DNA from: Bacteroidota bacterium
Lineage (GTDB): Bacteria; Bacteroidota; Ignavibacteria; Palsa-1295
NCBI GenBank assembly: GCA_021324735.1
Contig: JAJPIO010000009.1
Location: 514,510-578,509, forward strand
Length of the DNA stretch: 64,000 nucleotides
Reading direction: 5' to 3'
The notes below the pieces were generated by a model. That model worked only from the letters and a program-made list of their open reading frames with translations, had not been told where the DNA came from and did no database searches. A program made the translations under genes and the position numbers. Every line of letters starts with the position of its first letter. The stretch's first letter is position 1. This document shows positions 25,884 through 35,256 of the stretch, piece after piece.

Positions 25884-26657
25884 TTACTCTGCGTCGATCA
25901 GAAATTTCGCGGTATTGTTGGAGTGACTGCCAGTAACATGCGCAGTATAGAAGGAGCCATCCTGGAATGAAAAAGGAACGGTAAAATCCGCATCGCTGGA
26001 GTATGGAGCACTCACAAACACTTTATGAGTACCCGCCTTGACTAAAGCATACTCGCTGATCTCTGTAAATCCAATAGGCCGCGGTTGGCCGTTAAGATGA
26101 TAAAGCGAATAGCTATTTCCGACCGTATCGATATCCAGGTAAAACGTAGCGACCGGTACAGGATAATCGGGTACCCCATTGATAAATCGCAAATAGGCGT
26201 AACCAGATGGGGGAGTTTTCAACTTTGTCGAATCGCTGGCGGGAGGCACGTAATAGATCTGTCCTTTCGTATTTAAAAAGAGGGCATACGTATTTACAGA
26301 ATTGGGTCGCAATTTCGGCATCGGAATGGAATCGAACAGGCGCCCGGCGAAAAAGACATAATATTGAATTGCCGTATCGTGCGCAACTGGATAATAGCTT
26401 CCACCGATCGTATTGCCGGCAAAAAAGCTCGCTGTTTTAGGATCGGAACTGAATGAAAGCACCACTGGCGAGCCGCCAGTTATACTATCCGGCAGCATGG
26501 AAATGAACCGGATCAGCGCAGGACCAATGGTATCGTGCAGATGGACCGTATCGTGCGTCGTGTCGTAAACCGTATCGGTGACAGTCTTTGTGCAGGAATT
26601 AATGGAAAGCACGAAGACAGCCGTCACAACCAGAATAGCGAGAATGGGCGTTTTCAT
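25884..26657 (-). CDS. Lipoprotein with DUF4397-like domain
   Basis: 257 residues from the ATG at 26657, chosen over 26714 because it gives a clean lipoprotein signal: MKTPILAILVVTAVFVLSIN, then SC with the lipid-modified Cys. A Thr/Asp-rich spacer follows, and then a two-lobed beta domain with IRFISMLPDS and AYLRFINGVPD, the paired R-F-x-N/S motif of DUF4397-type domains. The function is unknown. The stop is 31 bases before the ATC start of the LolC/E-like gene, so the two are likely co-transcribed. It is divergent from the anchor-D protein at 26764. Confidence 0.75.
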   Translation of the reverse strand: MKTPILAILVVTAVFVLSINSCTKTVTDTVYDTTHDTVHLHDTIGPALIRFISMLPDSITGGSPVVLSFSSDPKTASFFAGNTIGGSYYPVAHDTAIQYYVFFAGRLFDSIPMPKLRPNSVNTYALFLNTKGQIYYVPPASDSTKLKTPPSGYAYLRFINGVPDYPVPVATFYLDIDTVGNSYSLYHLNGQPRPIGFTEISEYALVKAGTHKVFVSAPYSSDADFTVPFSFQDGSFYTAHVTGSHSNNTAKFLIDAE

Positions 26658-26763
26658 GTCCAAATACAACAAATGCAAGCAGAAATGATTTTTGCAGAAG
26701 GGCGCGATTTTCATGTGACTTTCGCCCTGCCTGCCGTGTCTTTATTACAGAGAACATGAGATC

Positions 26764-28815
26764 GTGAGGCGCCCGCTTGCCATAGGCATTTTATTATTTC
26801 TGCTGAGCACACCGGTGTTTGGCAATGTTCGTCTTGCTCTCGATTCAACAAAGGTGGATTTTGGAAGTGTCAGTCTCACCGGCTCTAAAAATTTAGTGCT
26901 GGAAATATGGGACACTTCCAGCTCTGATATTCAGATAGACCGGCTTTCAGTTGGTGGGTTAAATAGCGGTGAATTTACGGTTTCAGCTCCGTTCTCCACA
27001 CCGTTCGTGGTGCCAGCGGGGGCAGCTCATACCAAGCTAACGATCACTTTTCATCCTCAGGGTATTGGGTTACGATCGGCGGTACTCCTTATCCAGACGA
27101 CCGATGGGACTATAGCGGTCCCACTTTCGGGAATTGGTGGTGGGCATTCTGCGCTCGCGCTTTCAAATAGCTCCATCGACTTCGGTAAACTTGCGCCCGG
27201 TGTGTATCGAGATTCCGTTATAATGATGTACTCAACAGGGGCGGATACTGCTACAGTCACTGCACTCGAGATCGTGGAATCAGATACATCGTTCTCGGCA
27301 CAGACAATCTCTGGAGAACAGACGCCGTTTATGTTGGCGCCGGGGGATTCCGTAGCGATCCGTGTATCATTCATTGCTACGGACCTGCTGGGTCAGAAGG
27401 ATGGTCAACTTGTGGTACTGGGGACGCAATCCTCACCGACGTGTACGTTAACTGCGATCGATTCGATGGGTTCTTTCACCATTGATCCCAATGTTATTGA
27501 TTTTGGTGTGATGTATGCCGGCGAAGTAAAGGATACTATCGCGCCCATTATAAATACGAGTGATGTCGATATCGCAATAAATGATATCGCCATTTCTCCC
27601 GCCGATGGATTTAGCATTATAGGCCCGCTTCAATTACCGATCGTTATTCCCGCTGGGCAAAGCTTACAATTGAAGATTCAAGCCAATCCTGGATACTCGA
27701 CAACAAACACCGCACAATTACAGGTCTTTTCGAGATCATCATCGCCGAATTATCATGCGGGTACGCTGATGGCAAGCGTCATTCGACCACCACTTTCCGT
27801 ACCCGATACTCAACAAGTGACCTACTTCTGTGCAGTGAGCAGCCCGATTGTAGCGTCTGTTTCTATTGTTGATACTGGCGCTCGAGAGGTGACGGTCACA
27901 GGTATCTCGGCACAGGGCACAAAAGCCGGCCTGGTATTCGACCGGTCCTTTCCGGATACACTTCAGCGCGGAACTTCACAAACTATTACCGTTCACTTCG
28001 ACCCAACAGCGGTAGCCGGTGATACTCTTATTTTACAGTTTATGGGTGGGACGCAGGTGATGAAAGCTGACACACTGCTACTTCAGCGCCTTACCTCTAT
28101 TGCAGCAACTTCTGTTGTTGCGACTGGCATCAAAGACAGCGTTCACGCTTCCTATGATATCCGGACAGCCGCCGATATGACCCCGTTTGATCTACGTACG
28201 ATCGTCGTGCATCTCGATGTGGACGATCCGAACGTGGCGACGATCAACCGATCGAGTATTGCGTTGGCACCTGGACTTTCAAATGCCACGATCTCGTCCA
28301 TTCAGCCGGAAGCCAATGGTTACGCTATAACGGTCACGTCCACATCATCGATCGCCTCTCCCTCCGGGAGCTCGCTGGTCACGTTCGATGTCGACCGATA
28401 CGTATCGATACAAGATTCTTCTCTTATTACAGCACAGATCGCAACACCTGAGAAATCGGGATGCCTGAATTGGACCGTTGATACAAGCTCCATTGCGGGT
28501 GCTGGCGTTTGTGGCTCATCGATCACTCGAGCGGTCCTAAGTGGGCATCCTCTTCTTATGAGTGCCGCAATAGTAAATAATCCCGTTGAAAGCGGTGAGG
28601 CCCGGATAATGGTAACCACCAGCTCGGAGAGCGATGTTCATCTTGAACTTGCCGACGATCTCGGAATACTTCGCGAATCGAGCAACATTCATTGCACGCC
28701 GGGGCAGAACGCGCATTTTATTGATGTCAGCAGCATTGCTGCCGGAGCTTACACCGTCCGAATTTCTTCTCCGAACGGTAGCGTTGTATCGCTGCGTTTG
28801 TTGAAGCTCCATTGA
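26764..28815 (+). CDS. Secreted choice-of-anchor D protein with T9SS-type tail
   Basis: 683 residues from a GTG at 26764; an overlapping ATG is out of frame and stops at once. The signal peptide ends near residue 20 (LLSTPVFGN). Five or so ASH/choice-of-anchor D beta-sandwiches follow, each opening like LDSTKVDFGSVSLTGSK or NSSIDFGKLAPG and closing with a TITFHP or VSFIA strand. A cohesin-like region lies near 440-560. The last ~70 residues end GAYTVRISSPNGSVVSLRLL, a T9SS type A-like sorting tail. It is predicted to be exported and surface-bound; the ligand is unknown. Its TGA overlaps the TTG start of the next gene. Confidence 0.85.
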   Translation: MRRPLAIGILLFLLSTPVFGNVRLALDSTKVDFGSVSLTGSKNLVLEIWDTSSSDIQIDRLSVGGLNSGEFTVSAPFSTPFVVPAGAAHTKLTITFHPQGIGLRSAVLLIQTTDGTIAVPLSGIGGGHSALALSNSSIDFGKLAPGVYRDSVIMMYSTGADTATVTALEIVESDTSFSAQTISGEQTPFMLAPGDSVAIRVSFIATDLLGQKDGQLVVLGTQSSPTCTLTAIDSMGSFTIDPNVIDFGVMYAGEVKDTIAPIINTSDVDIAINDIAISPADGFSIIGPLQLPIVIPAGQSLQLKIQANPGYSTTNTAQLQVFSRSSSPNYHAGTLMASVIRPPLSVPDTQQVTYFCAVSSPIVASVSIVDTGAREVTVTGISAQGTKAGLVFDRSFPDTLQRGTSQTITVHFDPTAVAGDTLILQFMGGTQVMKADTLLLQRLTSIAATSVVATGIKDSVHASYDIRTAADMTPFDLRTIVVHLDVDDPNVATINRSSIALAPGLSNATISSIQPEANGYAITVTSTSSIASPSGSSLVTFDVDRYVSIQDSSLITAQIATPEKSGCLNWTVDTSSIAGAGVCGSSITRAVLSGHPLLMSAAIVNNPVESGEARIMVTTSSESDVHLELADDLGILRESSNIHCTPGQNAHFIDVSSIAAGAYTVRISSPNGSVVSLRLLKLH

Positions 28816-29432
28816 TCTCACCAACTCTGCCGACAGAATCATCCGGGACCCTCGAAGTGCGCCGCCAGCTTCGGGTAGAGTCGCTCACGCTACGCGATCG
28901 TATTAGTACCGAAGAACGTCATGAGATAAGTGAGCGTATTATTGCTATACTTGAACCGTATCTTACGGTACGGCAGGCGAAATTCATCCATTGTTATATC
29001 AGCTTTCGGTCGGAGGTGGAAACCCGATCGTTCATCGAGCGGTCGCTTGAACGGGGAATTCGTGTGGTCGTGCCGGTTGTCGAAATGCTTGATGGAAAAG
29101 AATTGCTCGTGCATACCGAGATCCGTGGACTGACGGAGCTAAAGAAAGGGCGATTTGGACTGGAAGAACCTATCGAGCGGAGCCCATCCTCACTCGAAAA
29201 CCTCGACGCAGTCTTGATACCGCTTGCAGCCTTTGACCGTAACGGCACGCGTCTTGGATATGGTAAAGGCTTTTATGATGAATTCCTATCCCAATTGCCC
29301 CGCTCTGTGGAGCGAATTGGGCTTGCGTTTGCATCACAGGAAGTGAATAATATTCCCGCGGAGCCGCATGATGAACCGCTCGATACGGTTGTTACCGAGC
29401 GGGAGATAATTCGTATCAGGGAGATCGCTTAG
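28812..29432 (+). CDS. 5-formyltetrahydrofolate cyclo-ligase
   Basis: 206 residues from a TTG at 28812 overlapping the previous stop codon by four bases. A GTG at 28858 (EVRRQLR) is an alternative start and closer to the family's usual beginning. Conserved blocks are RRQLRVESLTLRD (ATP-binding Arg/Lys), HCYISFRSEVETR and, near the C-terminus, FDRNGTRLGYGKGFYDEFL, the signature of the family. It converts 5-formyl-THF to methenyl-THF with ATP. The coupling to a secreted-protein gene is probably positional only. Confidence 0.92.
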   Translation: MISPTLPTESSGTLEVRRQLRVESLTLRDRISTEERHEISERIIAILEPYLTVRQAKFIHCYISFRSEVETRSFIERSLERGIRVVVPVVEMLDGKELLVHTEIRGLTELKKGRFGLEEPIERSPSSLENLDAVLIPLAAFDRNGTRLGYGKGFYDEFLSQLPRSVERIGLAFASQEVNNIPAEPHDEPLDTVVTEREIIRIREIA

Positions 29433-29445
29433 CCCAAATTTAGAA

Positions 29446-30708
29446 GTGTTCGTTCTTACCAGGCCACGATCGGGCCGCCTTATTTCGGGTGTTGCTCTGG
29501 GGATTTCAGAACTGTATGGAATTCCTGTAGTGCTCGTTCGTCTCTTATTTGTAGTCGGTTTGCTTGCAGCGCCGGTTATAGCACTCCTGTATATCTTACT
29601 TACGATCTCGATCCCTGACGAAGAACACATCGTTAGTAACTTGACGGTCGAATTGCCAGCGTCGTACGCGACACCACGCGAACGATTCGAGGCATCATCG
29701 AAAATATTATTCGATCGATTTATCGGCCAGAGATCAGGCAGGTTATGGCCTACGCAAGCAATAGCGATCTCGCTGCTCATATTTGCAGCGATCCTCGAAC
29801 TTCCACGTGTGGAGGGGGATAGCTTCTATTACCTTCATCCAGTCCTGACGATCATATTCTCCGATATTGCTCAATGGGGAAGTGTGCTTTTATATTGCGT
29901 GCTGGCTGTAACGATGTTCGTAGCGTGGAAAAGACCGGCCTCATCCGTGCGCTTATCCAACATATCGCGAACACCGTCTGATACAGACAGCACAAAAATG
30001 ATCGCTGGCATCGCTTCCGATCTTAGTCAAAGACTGGATATCGATCCGGCATATTTGAGAGTTCTTTTTTTGTTTTTGAATTTTTTGACGGTTGGTCTGG
30101 CAGGGGTTGCCTATATTGTTTTGACATACTTGCGCCGCCGCCATTCCAGTCAAGAAAGAGAGCCACAGATACAAGAATATGCGAATACCCCTAAAGAGGG
30201 AGGAGCCGGCGCGCGCATCCTGCTTGGTTTTTTCTTTCTCTTGTACGTCGTATTACAGATCGCGACTCAATACCGCCTGTTCTTTTTCAATGAAGTCTTC
30301 ACAACTGGTATGATCGTACTACTCATTGGACTGATGATCTCCTCTCAGGGGTTCAGCAGCAAAAGGGAGACATCAGCGCTTTTATCGATCGGAGGAGCAG
30401 GGATATTTTTGACAGGTATTTATTTACTGGCTGTCTCTATTGGAAGGATCCAAGTGACGATCGCCGGTCAATTCGAAATTGAAGAGATCATTGCCGGTCT
30501 TTCGATCGTATACTATGCCATTACCATGCTTTCTGCTAAGGCGCGAGAGATCGGAGTAGTATTGGCAGTAATATGTATTATAGCTTCGATCCTCATCCAC
30601 GTGAACCTGGTACCGCCGCGTTACCTTGTTGCCATCGCTCAATTTTATAGCTTCTTTTTTCCAGTGATCTTTGCAGGGTTGGGACTCTGGATCACATTTG
30701 AAAAATAA
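29446..30708 (+). CDS. Membrane protein with two PspC domains
   Basis: 420 residues from a GTG at 29446. The first PspC domain is at 1-60 (RSGRLISGVALGISELYGIPVVLVRLLF) and the second at about 185-240 (DTDSTKMIAGIASDLSQRLDIDPAYLRVLF). After them come six or so hydrophobic helices to the C-terminus. PspC domains act in envelope-stress signalling in proteobacteria, but free-standing ones are widespread and poorly characterised. It lies 13 bases after the folate gene in the same direction and is convergent with the nitrilase. Confidence 0.85.
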   Translation: MFVLTRPRSGRLISGVALGISELYGIPVVLVRLLFVVGLLAAPVIALLYILLTISIPDEEHIVSNLTVELPASYATPRERFEASSKILFDRFIGQRSGRLWPTQAIAISLLIFAAILELPRVEGDSFYYLHPVLTIIFSDIAQWGSVLLYCVLAVTMFVAWKRPASSVRLSNISRTPSDTDSTKMIAGIASDLSQRLDIDPAYLRVLFLFLNFLTVGLAGVAYIVLTYLRRRHSSQEREPQIQEYANTPKEGGAGARILLGFFFLLYVVLQIATQYRLFFFNEVFTTGMIVLLIGLMISSQGFSSKRETSALLSIGGAGIFLTGIYLLAVSIGRIQVTIAGQFEIEEIIAGLSIVYYAITMLSAKAREIGVVLAVICIIASILIHVNLVPPRYLVAIAQFYSFFFPVIFAGLGLWITFEK

Positions 30709-30714
30709 AGTCGG

Positions 30715-31521
30715 TTAAAGACCATAACCGCCCGATTTTCTATCGCCGAAAATATCGTTGAATTGATTAATGCGTTTATTTCCTGCCCGCGAGAGATCGA
30801 CATCGGCAACAAGGATCTCTTCAGCGGTAGGCGAAGCTTTTGCCAATATCTCTCCATTCATCCCGATGATCGCGCTCTCCCCACGAAAGAGAAGCTCTTC
30901 GCCGTCATTTGTTTCCGTGCCGATGCGATCAGCAAATGCAAGAGCTACTTTATTTTCGAACGCCCGGGTCTGAAGCGTTGCGTGAAGCATTCCGGTGGTC
31001 GTTACGATATTAGAGGGCATTGCGATTAGGTCCGCGCCTCCCAGCGCCACTGATCGTGCCGCCTCCGGAAATCGCCAATCGTAGCATATCAACATCCCAA
31101 CAGAAGCGGAGCCCGATCGCGTCTCTAAGGAAAAAGCAGGAAAGCCAAGATCGCCGGGAGAGAAAACGAGGGTCTCAAAATAAAAGAGATGAACCTTGCG
31201 ATAATGACCGGCTAATGCTCCCTTACAATCGAATGCAAGTGCGGAGTTATAATAGCGGTCATCTTCCTTCTCAAGAAATCCTGTAACGATCGCGGTACCT
31301 GTGGAGCGAGCTAATTCACTTAACTCCTGTGCAAGAGGGCCCGAGATAGATTCAGCTAAAGATAGAATCTCATTGCAAGTTTTGAAAAAATATCCGGTAA
31401 GTGCTAACTCGGGCAGGACAATGAGATCGGCAGTTACAGATTTTACCAGCTCACGAATATGGGATAAATTACGCGTTTTATCCGACCTTATTGGAGCAAA
31501 TTGGATACAGGCGATCTTCAT
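30715..31521 (-). CDS. Carbon-nitrogen hydrolase (nitrilase superfamily)
   Basis: 268 residues. The catalytic triad is visible: E38 (VLPELALTG), K109 (GHYRKVHLF) and C146 (GMLICYDWRFPE). The size and FPEAARSVALGGADLIAMPSN after the Cys place it among amidohydrolase-type members (omega-amidase, carbamoylputrescine-amidase-like). The substrate cannot be assigned. It overlaps the upstream methyltransferase by one base and probably shares its transcript. Confidence 0.92.
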   Translation of the reverse strand: MKIACIQFAPIRSDKTRNLSHIRELVKSVTADLIVLPELALTGYFFKTCNEILSLAESISGPLAQELSELARSTGTAIVTGFLEKEDDRYYNSALAFDCKGALAGHYRKVHLFYFETLVFSPGDLGFPAFSLETRSGSASVGMLICYDWRFPEAARSVALGGADLIAMPSNIVTTTGMLHATLQTRAFENKVALAFADRIGTETNDGEELLFRGESAIIGMNGEILAKASPTAEEILVADVDLSRAGNKRINQFNDIFGDRKSGGYGL

Positions 31522-32387
31522 TATTGAGATGGATTGTCCACTAGCGAAAGCCGTTTCAACGCGTAACGAACATACTCTGGGTTCATTTCGAACCCAACAA
31601 ATTCTCTCTTGAGCCGCTTTGCAACGACTGAAAACGTACCCGAGCCACTAAAGAGATCGAGAATCCGATCACCGTCATTCGATGATGCCAATATGAGCCG
31701 TTCGGCCAGCGATTCTGGTTTTTGTGTCGGATGTGGTGTGTTCTCTCGCATGGACCAAAACGGGACGGTAAGATCGGTCCAGATATTAGAGGGATGTGTC
31801 ATCCTGTACGGCTTGCCGTCAGTATCGACAGTCCAGTCCTTCGGTAGGCCATTCTCCTTGTATGGTGCGATCACTTTTTTGTGAACTTTTACCGACTCCA
31901 GATTGAAGGTGTATGATTTGGGAGATTGAACCGCAAACCAGATGTCTTCCATATTCTGCTTCCAATTCGCTTTAGCACCACGGCCCTTATCGCGTTTCCA
32001 GGTTATCCGGTTCATAACGGTCCACCCTGCACGCTGTAGTTGTTCCTGGAAGAATCCAGAATGTTGCCAACCGGTGCAGATATAGAGGGAAGCGGTTTGC
32101 TTCGAAATTCGCCCGAGTTTATTCAGCCATAGTGTAACCCACTCTTGATAATCCTCATCATCGCGGTGGTCGCTATCATTACCGAAATCAACGCCATAGT
32201 TATAGGGAGGATCGGCGAGAATAAGATCGAAGGAATGCTCCGGTAGCTGATCGAGAGCTTCGAGGACATCTCCGCAGTAAATATTGGAGACGGCTGGATT
32301 CAAGCGGAGATCGTTCAGTGATGCAATAGGCGCATTCCAATCATTTGTGTCGAGACGGAGTGTCCGATTCAGCGGAGAAGGCATCAC
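31521..32387 (-). CDS. Orphan beta-class DNA methyltransferase (DPPY)
   Basis: 288 residues. The catalytic motif IV DPPYNYG is at 59-65, near the N-terminus, and the SAM-binding motif I DLFSGSGTFSVVAKRL near 247-262, close to the C-terminus. This circular order (IV, target recognition, I) defines beta-class amino-methyltransferases. DPPY suggests N6-adenine; N4-cytosine is possible. The middle contains THPSNIWTDLTVPFWSMREN and HPTQKPESLAERLI. No restriction gene is nearby, so it acts alone, for example in gene regulation or replication control. It overlaps neighbours by one base on both sides. Confidence 0.93.
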   Translation of the reverse strand: MMPSPLNRTLRLDTNDWNAPIASLNDLRLNPAVSNIYCGDVLEALDQLPEHSFDLILADPPYNYGVDFGNDSDHRDDEDYQEWVTLWLNKLGRISKQTASLYICTGWQHSGFFQEQLQRAGWTVMNRITWKRDKGRGAKANWKQNMEDIWFAVQSPKSYTFNLESVKVHKKVIAPYKENGLPKDWTVDTDGKPYRMTHPSNIWTDLTVPFWSMRENTPHPTQKPESLAERLILASSNDGDRILDLFSGSGTFSVVAKRLKREFVGFEMNPEYVRYALKRLSLVDNPSQ

Positions 32388-34375
32388 TAAAAAAGTAAAT
32401 TGGCGCTGATCGTAAAAACCGACGCCTGGTAACTGTATAGATGCTGAGGATCAGAACTGCTTACATCGGATAATTCAAGCTTGGCTTGAAGAAGAGCGGC
32501 GTTAAAAATGCCGGCCAGTCGATTTTCGATGGGAATCAGCTTAGAGAGACTGATATTATAGAATCTTGCAGCTTCCGTGCGTCCCGGTTGCAAAACGCCT
32601 CCCCGAGGTCCGGTAGCCGAGCCATACGTTCTGTCCTCATACGAAAAATCGGCTCCGAAGTCGAGGTCGGCAAAAATGCGAGCGACAGAAAAGATCGTAA
32701 AACGCGAAAGATTGTAGGTATATTCGTCGTCCGCGATCTGGACGGCAGCTCTCACTAACTTCGATTTTCCTACCTGGAAAATTTGTGCTGTGGTCACATA
32801 GGCGCGCAAGTTCGGGTTTTTATTGAAGGCGATCAATCCTCCAGCGACAAAACGCTCTCCAATAAATTGGCTTACACCCAAACCGTATGAGAATTGGCTG
32901 AACTTCGAGCCGACAACAGTGGTAGTAGTATCTTGCCTGCCTTTGTTTTTTCCAGTCTTGACAGTCGAAACAACGGAGACCTGTAGCGGGTCGAGATAAT
33001 CTCGAAAACCGACAGAAGCTTCCCCGAATAATACCGTCGATTTTCCAGGTTCAAATCGGGAGATCAAACGAAAGCGGTTTTCGGTATTCGTGTTTACACT
33101 ATCAAACGGATTGGTCGTTCGAGTATAATCATAACTGCCGCGCAAACTGAAGTTAGTGCTGGGAAGCCCTTCCAAAGCTGCACTAAATGCAAAGGTCTTT
33201 GTATCATTCGGATTTCCACCATAATTTGCACCAAACAATAAGGAATCAGCTGGAGTATAGCTCGTTGCTGTATGCGAAGTGTAAGATATTGGTACGGTAA
33301 GTGAGGTGGCGAGTGTCGTTGCACCGGAGTCATCGACGTCTTCATGTACAAGAACTTCATTATATCCAAAATCCCGGAGCCGTTCACTGGATGTTACTAA
33401 AGTCAGTGTTGGTGCGGGCGGCGCTTCCGCTTCTTCGCCACTAACCGCAGACCCTTCCACATTTGATAACTGCCCGATGATTTTTTTCTTCTCTTCCGAA
33501 GTAGACGAAGGTGTACTCGGTGTGGCACTCGCTGAAAGGAAATCCGAGATCGGTTTCGCTTCGTCCAACGCTGTTATGGCTGCGTCTAAAAGTTTGGGAT
33601 CGGTATGAAACGGCTTTGTCAGAGGCATCAGCTCCTGCAGGCGCGGCTTTAAGTGCTGCAACTCGGCGTGCATGATCTCGGCTGAACTTTCGCTGTAACC
33701 GATCGAATCGAGAAGATCGCCAATAGAGGAAAGCACATCAGAGATCGAATCACGAAGGTCTTCGAGTTCAGAGACTCGTGCTTTGGACACACCTTTCGTG
33801 ACAATGTCCGTAGAGTCAAGCTCACCACTCAGGGTATATAGTGCCGAAACTGCTATATTGACGAGCGAATCGTTTTTGCTTTGAGCGTCGTCATTTTGCT
33901 GACGAGAGTGCTCTATCGACTGAGAGGAAAATGTGAATGGCAGAGTTACGAGAGGTGGTAGCTCGCCTCTGCTAAATTGCGAAAAATGAGAATTAGTATG
34001 CGGTAGTGTACTGATATCATTGCTTTTCGCCTGAGCTTCTTGAGCAATAGAATTCTGATTGGTAAGATAAAATATGCCCGTTGCGCCGATCGTCGTCTCG
34101 TTAAAACTAAATGCCGGATTCACCGAGTAAAAGTTTGGAGTATACGCGCCGGTAAGCGTTAGCTTCGAAATACCAGATAGATGCCAATCATAATTGAGCT
34201 CAAAGGCTGGAAGAAGCAATTGGTCCGGGGCAGAGGTATCCAGGCTTTGAACGTTATTCGTGCTTTCTCCGCCGATGCCGATCGAACCAGAGAATTGGGC
34301 TGCAGCCGTTCCTGCTAAGCATAATAACAGAAGGCTGACAGCAGTGCTAAATAGTTGCTGATGAGTCCGTTTCAA
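32387..34375 (-). CDS. Predicted outer-membrane beta-barrel protein
   Basis: 662 residues with a signal peptide (STAVSLLLLCLAGTAAAQ, cleavage near residue 26). Two beta-rich parts (about 30-120 and 360-662), with alternating hydrophobic strands ending in Tyr/Phe, flank a central helical, low-complexity section (about 125-330). That section has a coiled-coil-like piece, LRDSISDVLSSIGDLLDSIG, and a Ser/Thr/Pro/Glu-rich linker. It ends in FTISANLLF, a terminal aromatic strand typical of barrels assembled by BamA. No family recognised; the function is unknown. It lies directly upstream of the DNA methyltransferase in the transcript. Confidence 0.75.
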   Translation of the reverse strand: MKRTHQQLFSTAVSLLLLCLAGTAAAQFSGSIGIGGESTNNVQSLDTSAPDQLLLPAFELNYDWHLSGISKLTLTGAYTPNFYSVNPAFSFNETTIGATGIFYLTNQNSIAQEAQAKSNDISTLPHTNSHFSQFSRGELPPLVTLPFTFSSQSIEHSRQQNDDAQSKNDSLVNIAVSALYTLSGELDSTDIVTKGVSKARVSELEDLRDSISDVLSSIGDLLDSIGYSESSAEIMHAELQHLKPRLQELMPLTKPFHTDPKLLDAAITALDEAKPISDFLSASATPSTPSSTSEEKKKIIGQLSNVEGSAVSGEEAEAPPAPTLTLVTSSERLRDFGYNEVLVHEDVDDSGATTLATSLTVPISYTSHTATSYTPADSLLFGANYGGNPNDTKTFAFSAALEGLPSTNFSLRGSYDYTRTTNPFDSVNTNTENRFRLISRFEPGKSTVLFGEASVGFRDYLDPLQVSVVSTVKTGKNKGRQDTTTTVVGSKFSQFSYGLGVSQFIGERFVAGGLIAFNKNPNLRAYVTTAQIFQVGKSKLVRAAVQIADDEYTYNLSRFTIFSVARIFADLDFGADFSYEDRTYGSATGPRGGVLQPGRTEAARFYNISLSKLIPIENRLAGIFNAALLQAKLELSDVSSSDPQHLYSYQASVFTISANLLF

Positions 34376-34407
34376 CTTAATCCTACAGCAAACGAGGTAG
34401 GGACCTC

Positions 34408-35220
34408 TTATGAAATCGCAAGCAAGCTTCGGTACACACTTTCAAAATGAGCGGGATCGACGACGCCTGCCAGCCAATATAGACCCCACATTGTAAATCC
34501 GATCGACAGTGGCACGGAAAAATTGTCATCCATTCGAAGTGTGACACTCGCAGCTTCCGCAATTCCGCCGACAATTGCGCCCAAAGCGCCTATAACGTAT
34601 TCGATGGGTACCGGTCCTGCTTTGGGGGCCATAAAGACGACCACCCAGGCGGAGATAATAAACGCCAGTGTACCTTCCAGGCTTTTATCGAGAAAGCGGT
34701 GTTTACCGAACGCGCGTCCGAACAATGCACTCGAGCCATCGGAAACGATAAGGATAGAGAACGCCGTCACCGTGATCAGCTTTGGAAAGATCAAGACACA
34801 AATAACGGCACTGATGAGCACATATGAAGCGCCGCTCAGCAGACCATGCTGACGCTCGTGCGGGCGTAGGATCCTATCAAAAAAGATGGCAACCAGGCGC
34901 TGGATAGCAGGAATAAAATGCCGCCCCATGTCGATTGCGATCGAGAATAGCGCGATCGGCACCAGAAGCATAAGGGCCGTCTCCCGATGGACATAATAAT
35001 AAACGATCGGGATCGATAACGAGCAAAGATGGATCGACTTCCGAATGATCTCGTTCGTAAACGAGATTTGGGTTGCTTCTACATTCGATGACCCGTTCGG
35101 TAGTTCGGGGTTTACCGGTCCGGACACAAATCCCGCCGCCACGCTTTCCTCATGATGAATAATAGTCCTGATTTCCACGCTTTCCCTAAGTTCGGGGGTA
35201 TAGGGTTTCGGGACCTGCAA
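34408..35220 (-). CDS. Dolichol-kinase/CTP-dependent lipid kinase-like membrane protein
   Basis: 270 residues, with ~45 soluble N-terminal residues and then seven or so membrane helices. The marks of the SEC59/DGK1/VTE5 family are IRKSIHLCSLSIP at the first helix, RPHERQHGLLSGASYVL, ILIVSDGSSALFGRAFG and DKSLEGTLAFIIS, the last two forming the CTP-binding region. Members phosphorylate lipid alcohols (dolichol, phytol, diacylglycerol) with CTP. The alcohol used here is unknown. It is co-directional with the beta-barrel gene. Confidence 0.88.
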   Translation of the reverse strand: MQVPKPYTPELRESVEIRTIIHHEESVAAGFVSGPVNPELPNGSSNVEATQISFTNEIIRKSIHLCSLSIPIVYYYVHRETALMLLVPIALFSIAIDMGRHFIPAIQRLVAIFFDRILRPHERQHGLLSGASYVLISAVICVLIFPKLITVTAFSILIVSDGSSALFGRAFGKHRFLDKSLEGTLAFIISAWVVVFMAPKAGPVPIEYVIGALGAIVGGIAEAASVTLRMDDNFSVPLSIGFTMWGLYWLAGVVDPAHFESVYRSLLAIS

Positions 35221-35256
35221 GAGTTCCGAGGACTTTATTAAACGATTATCAACCGA

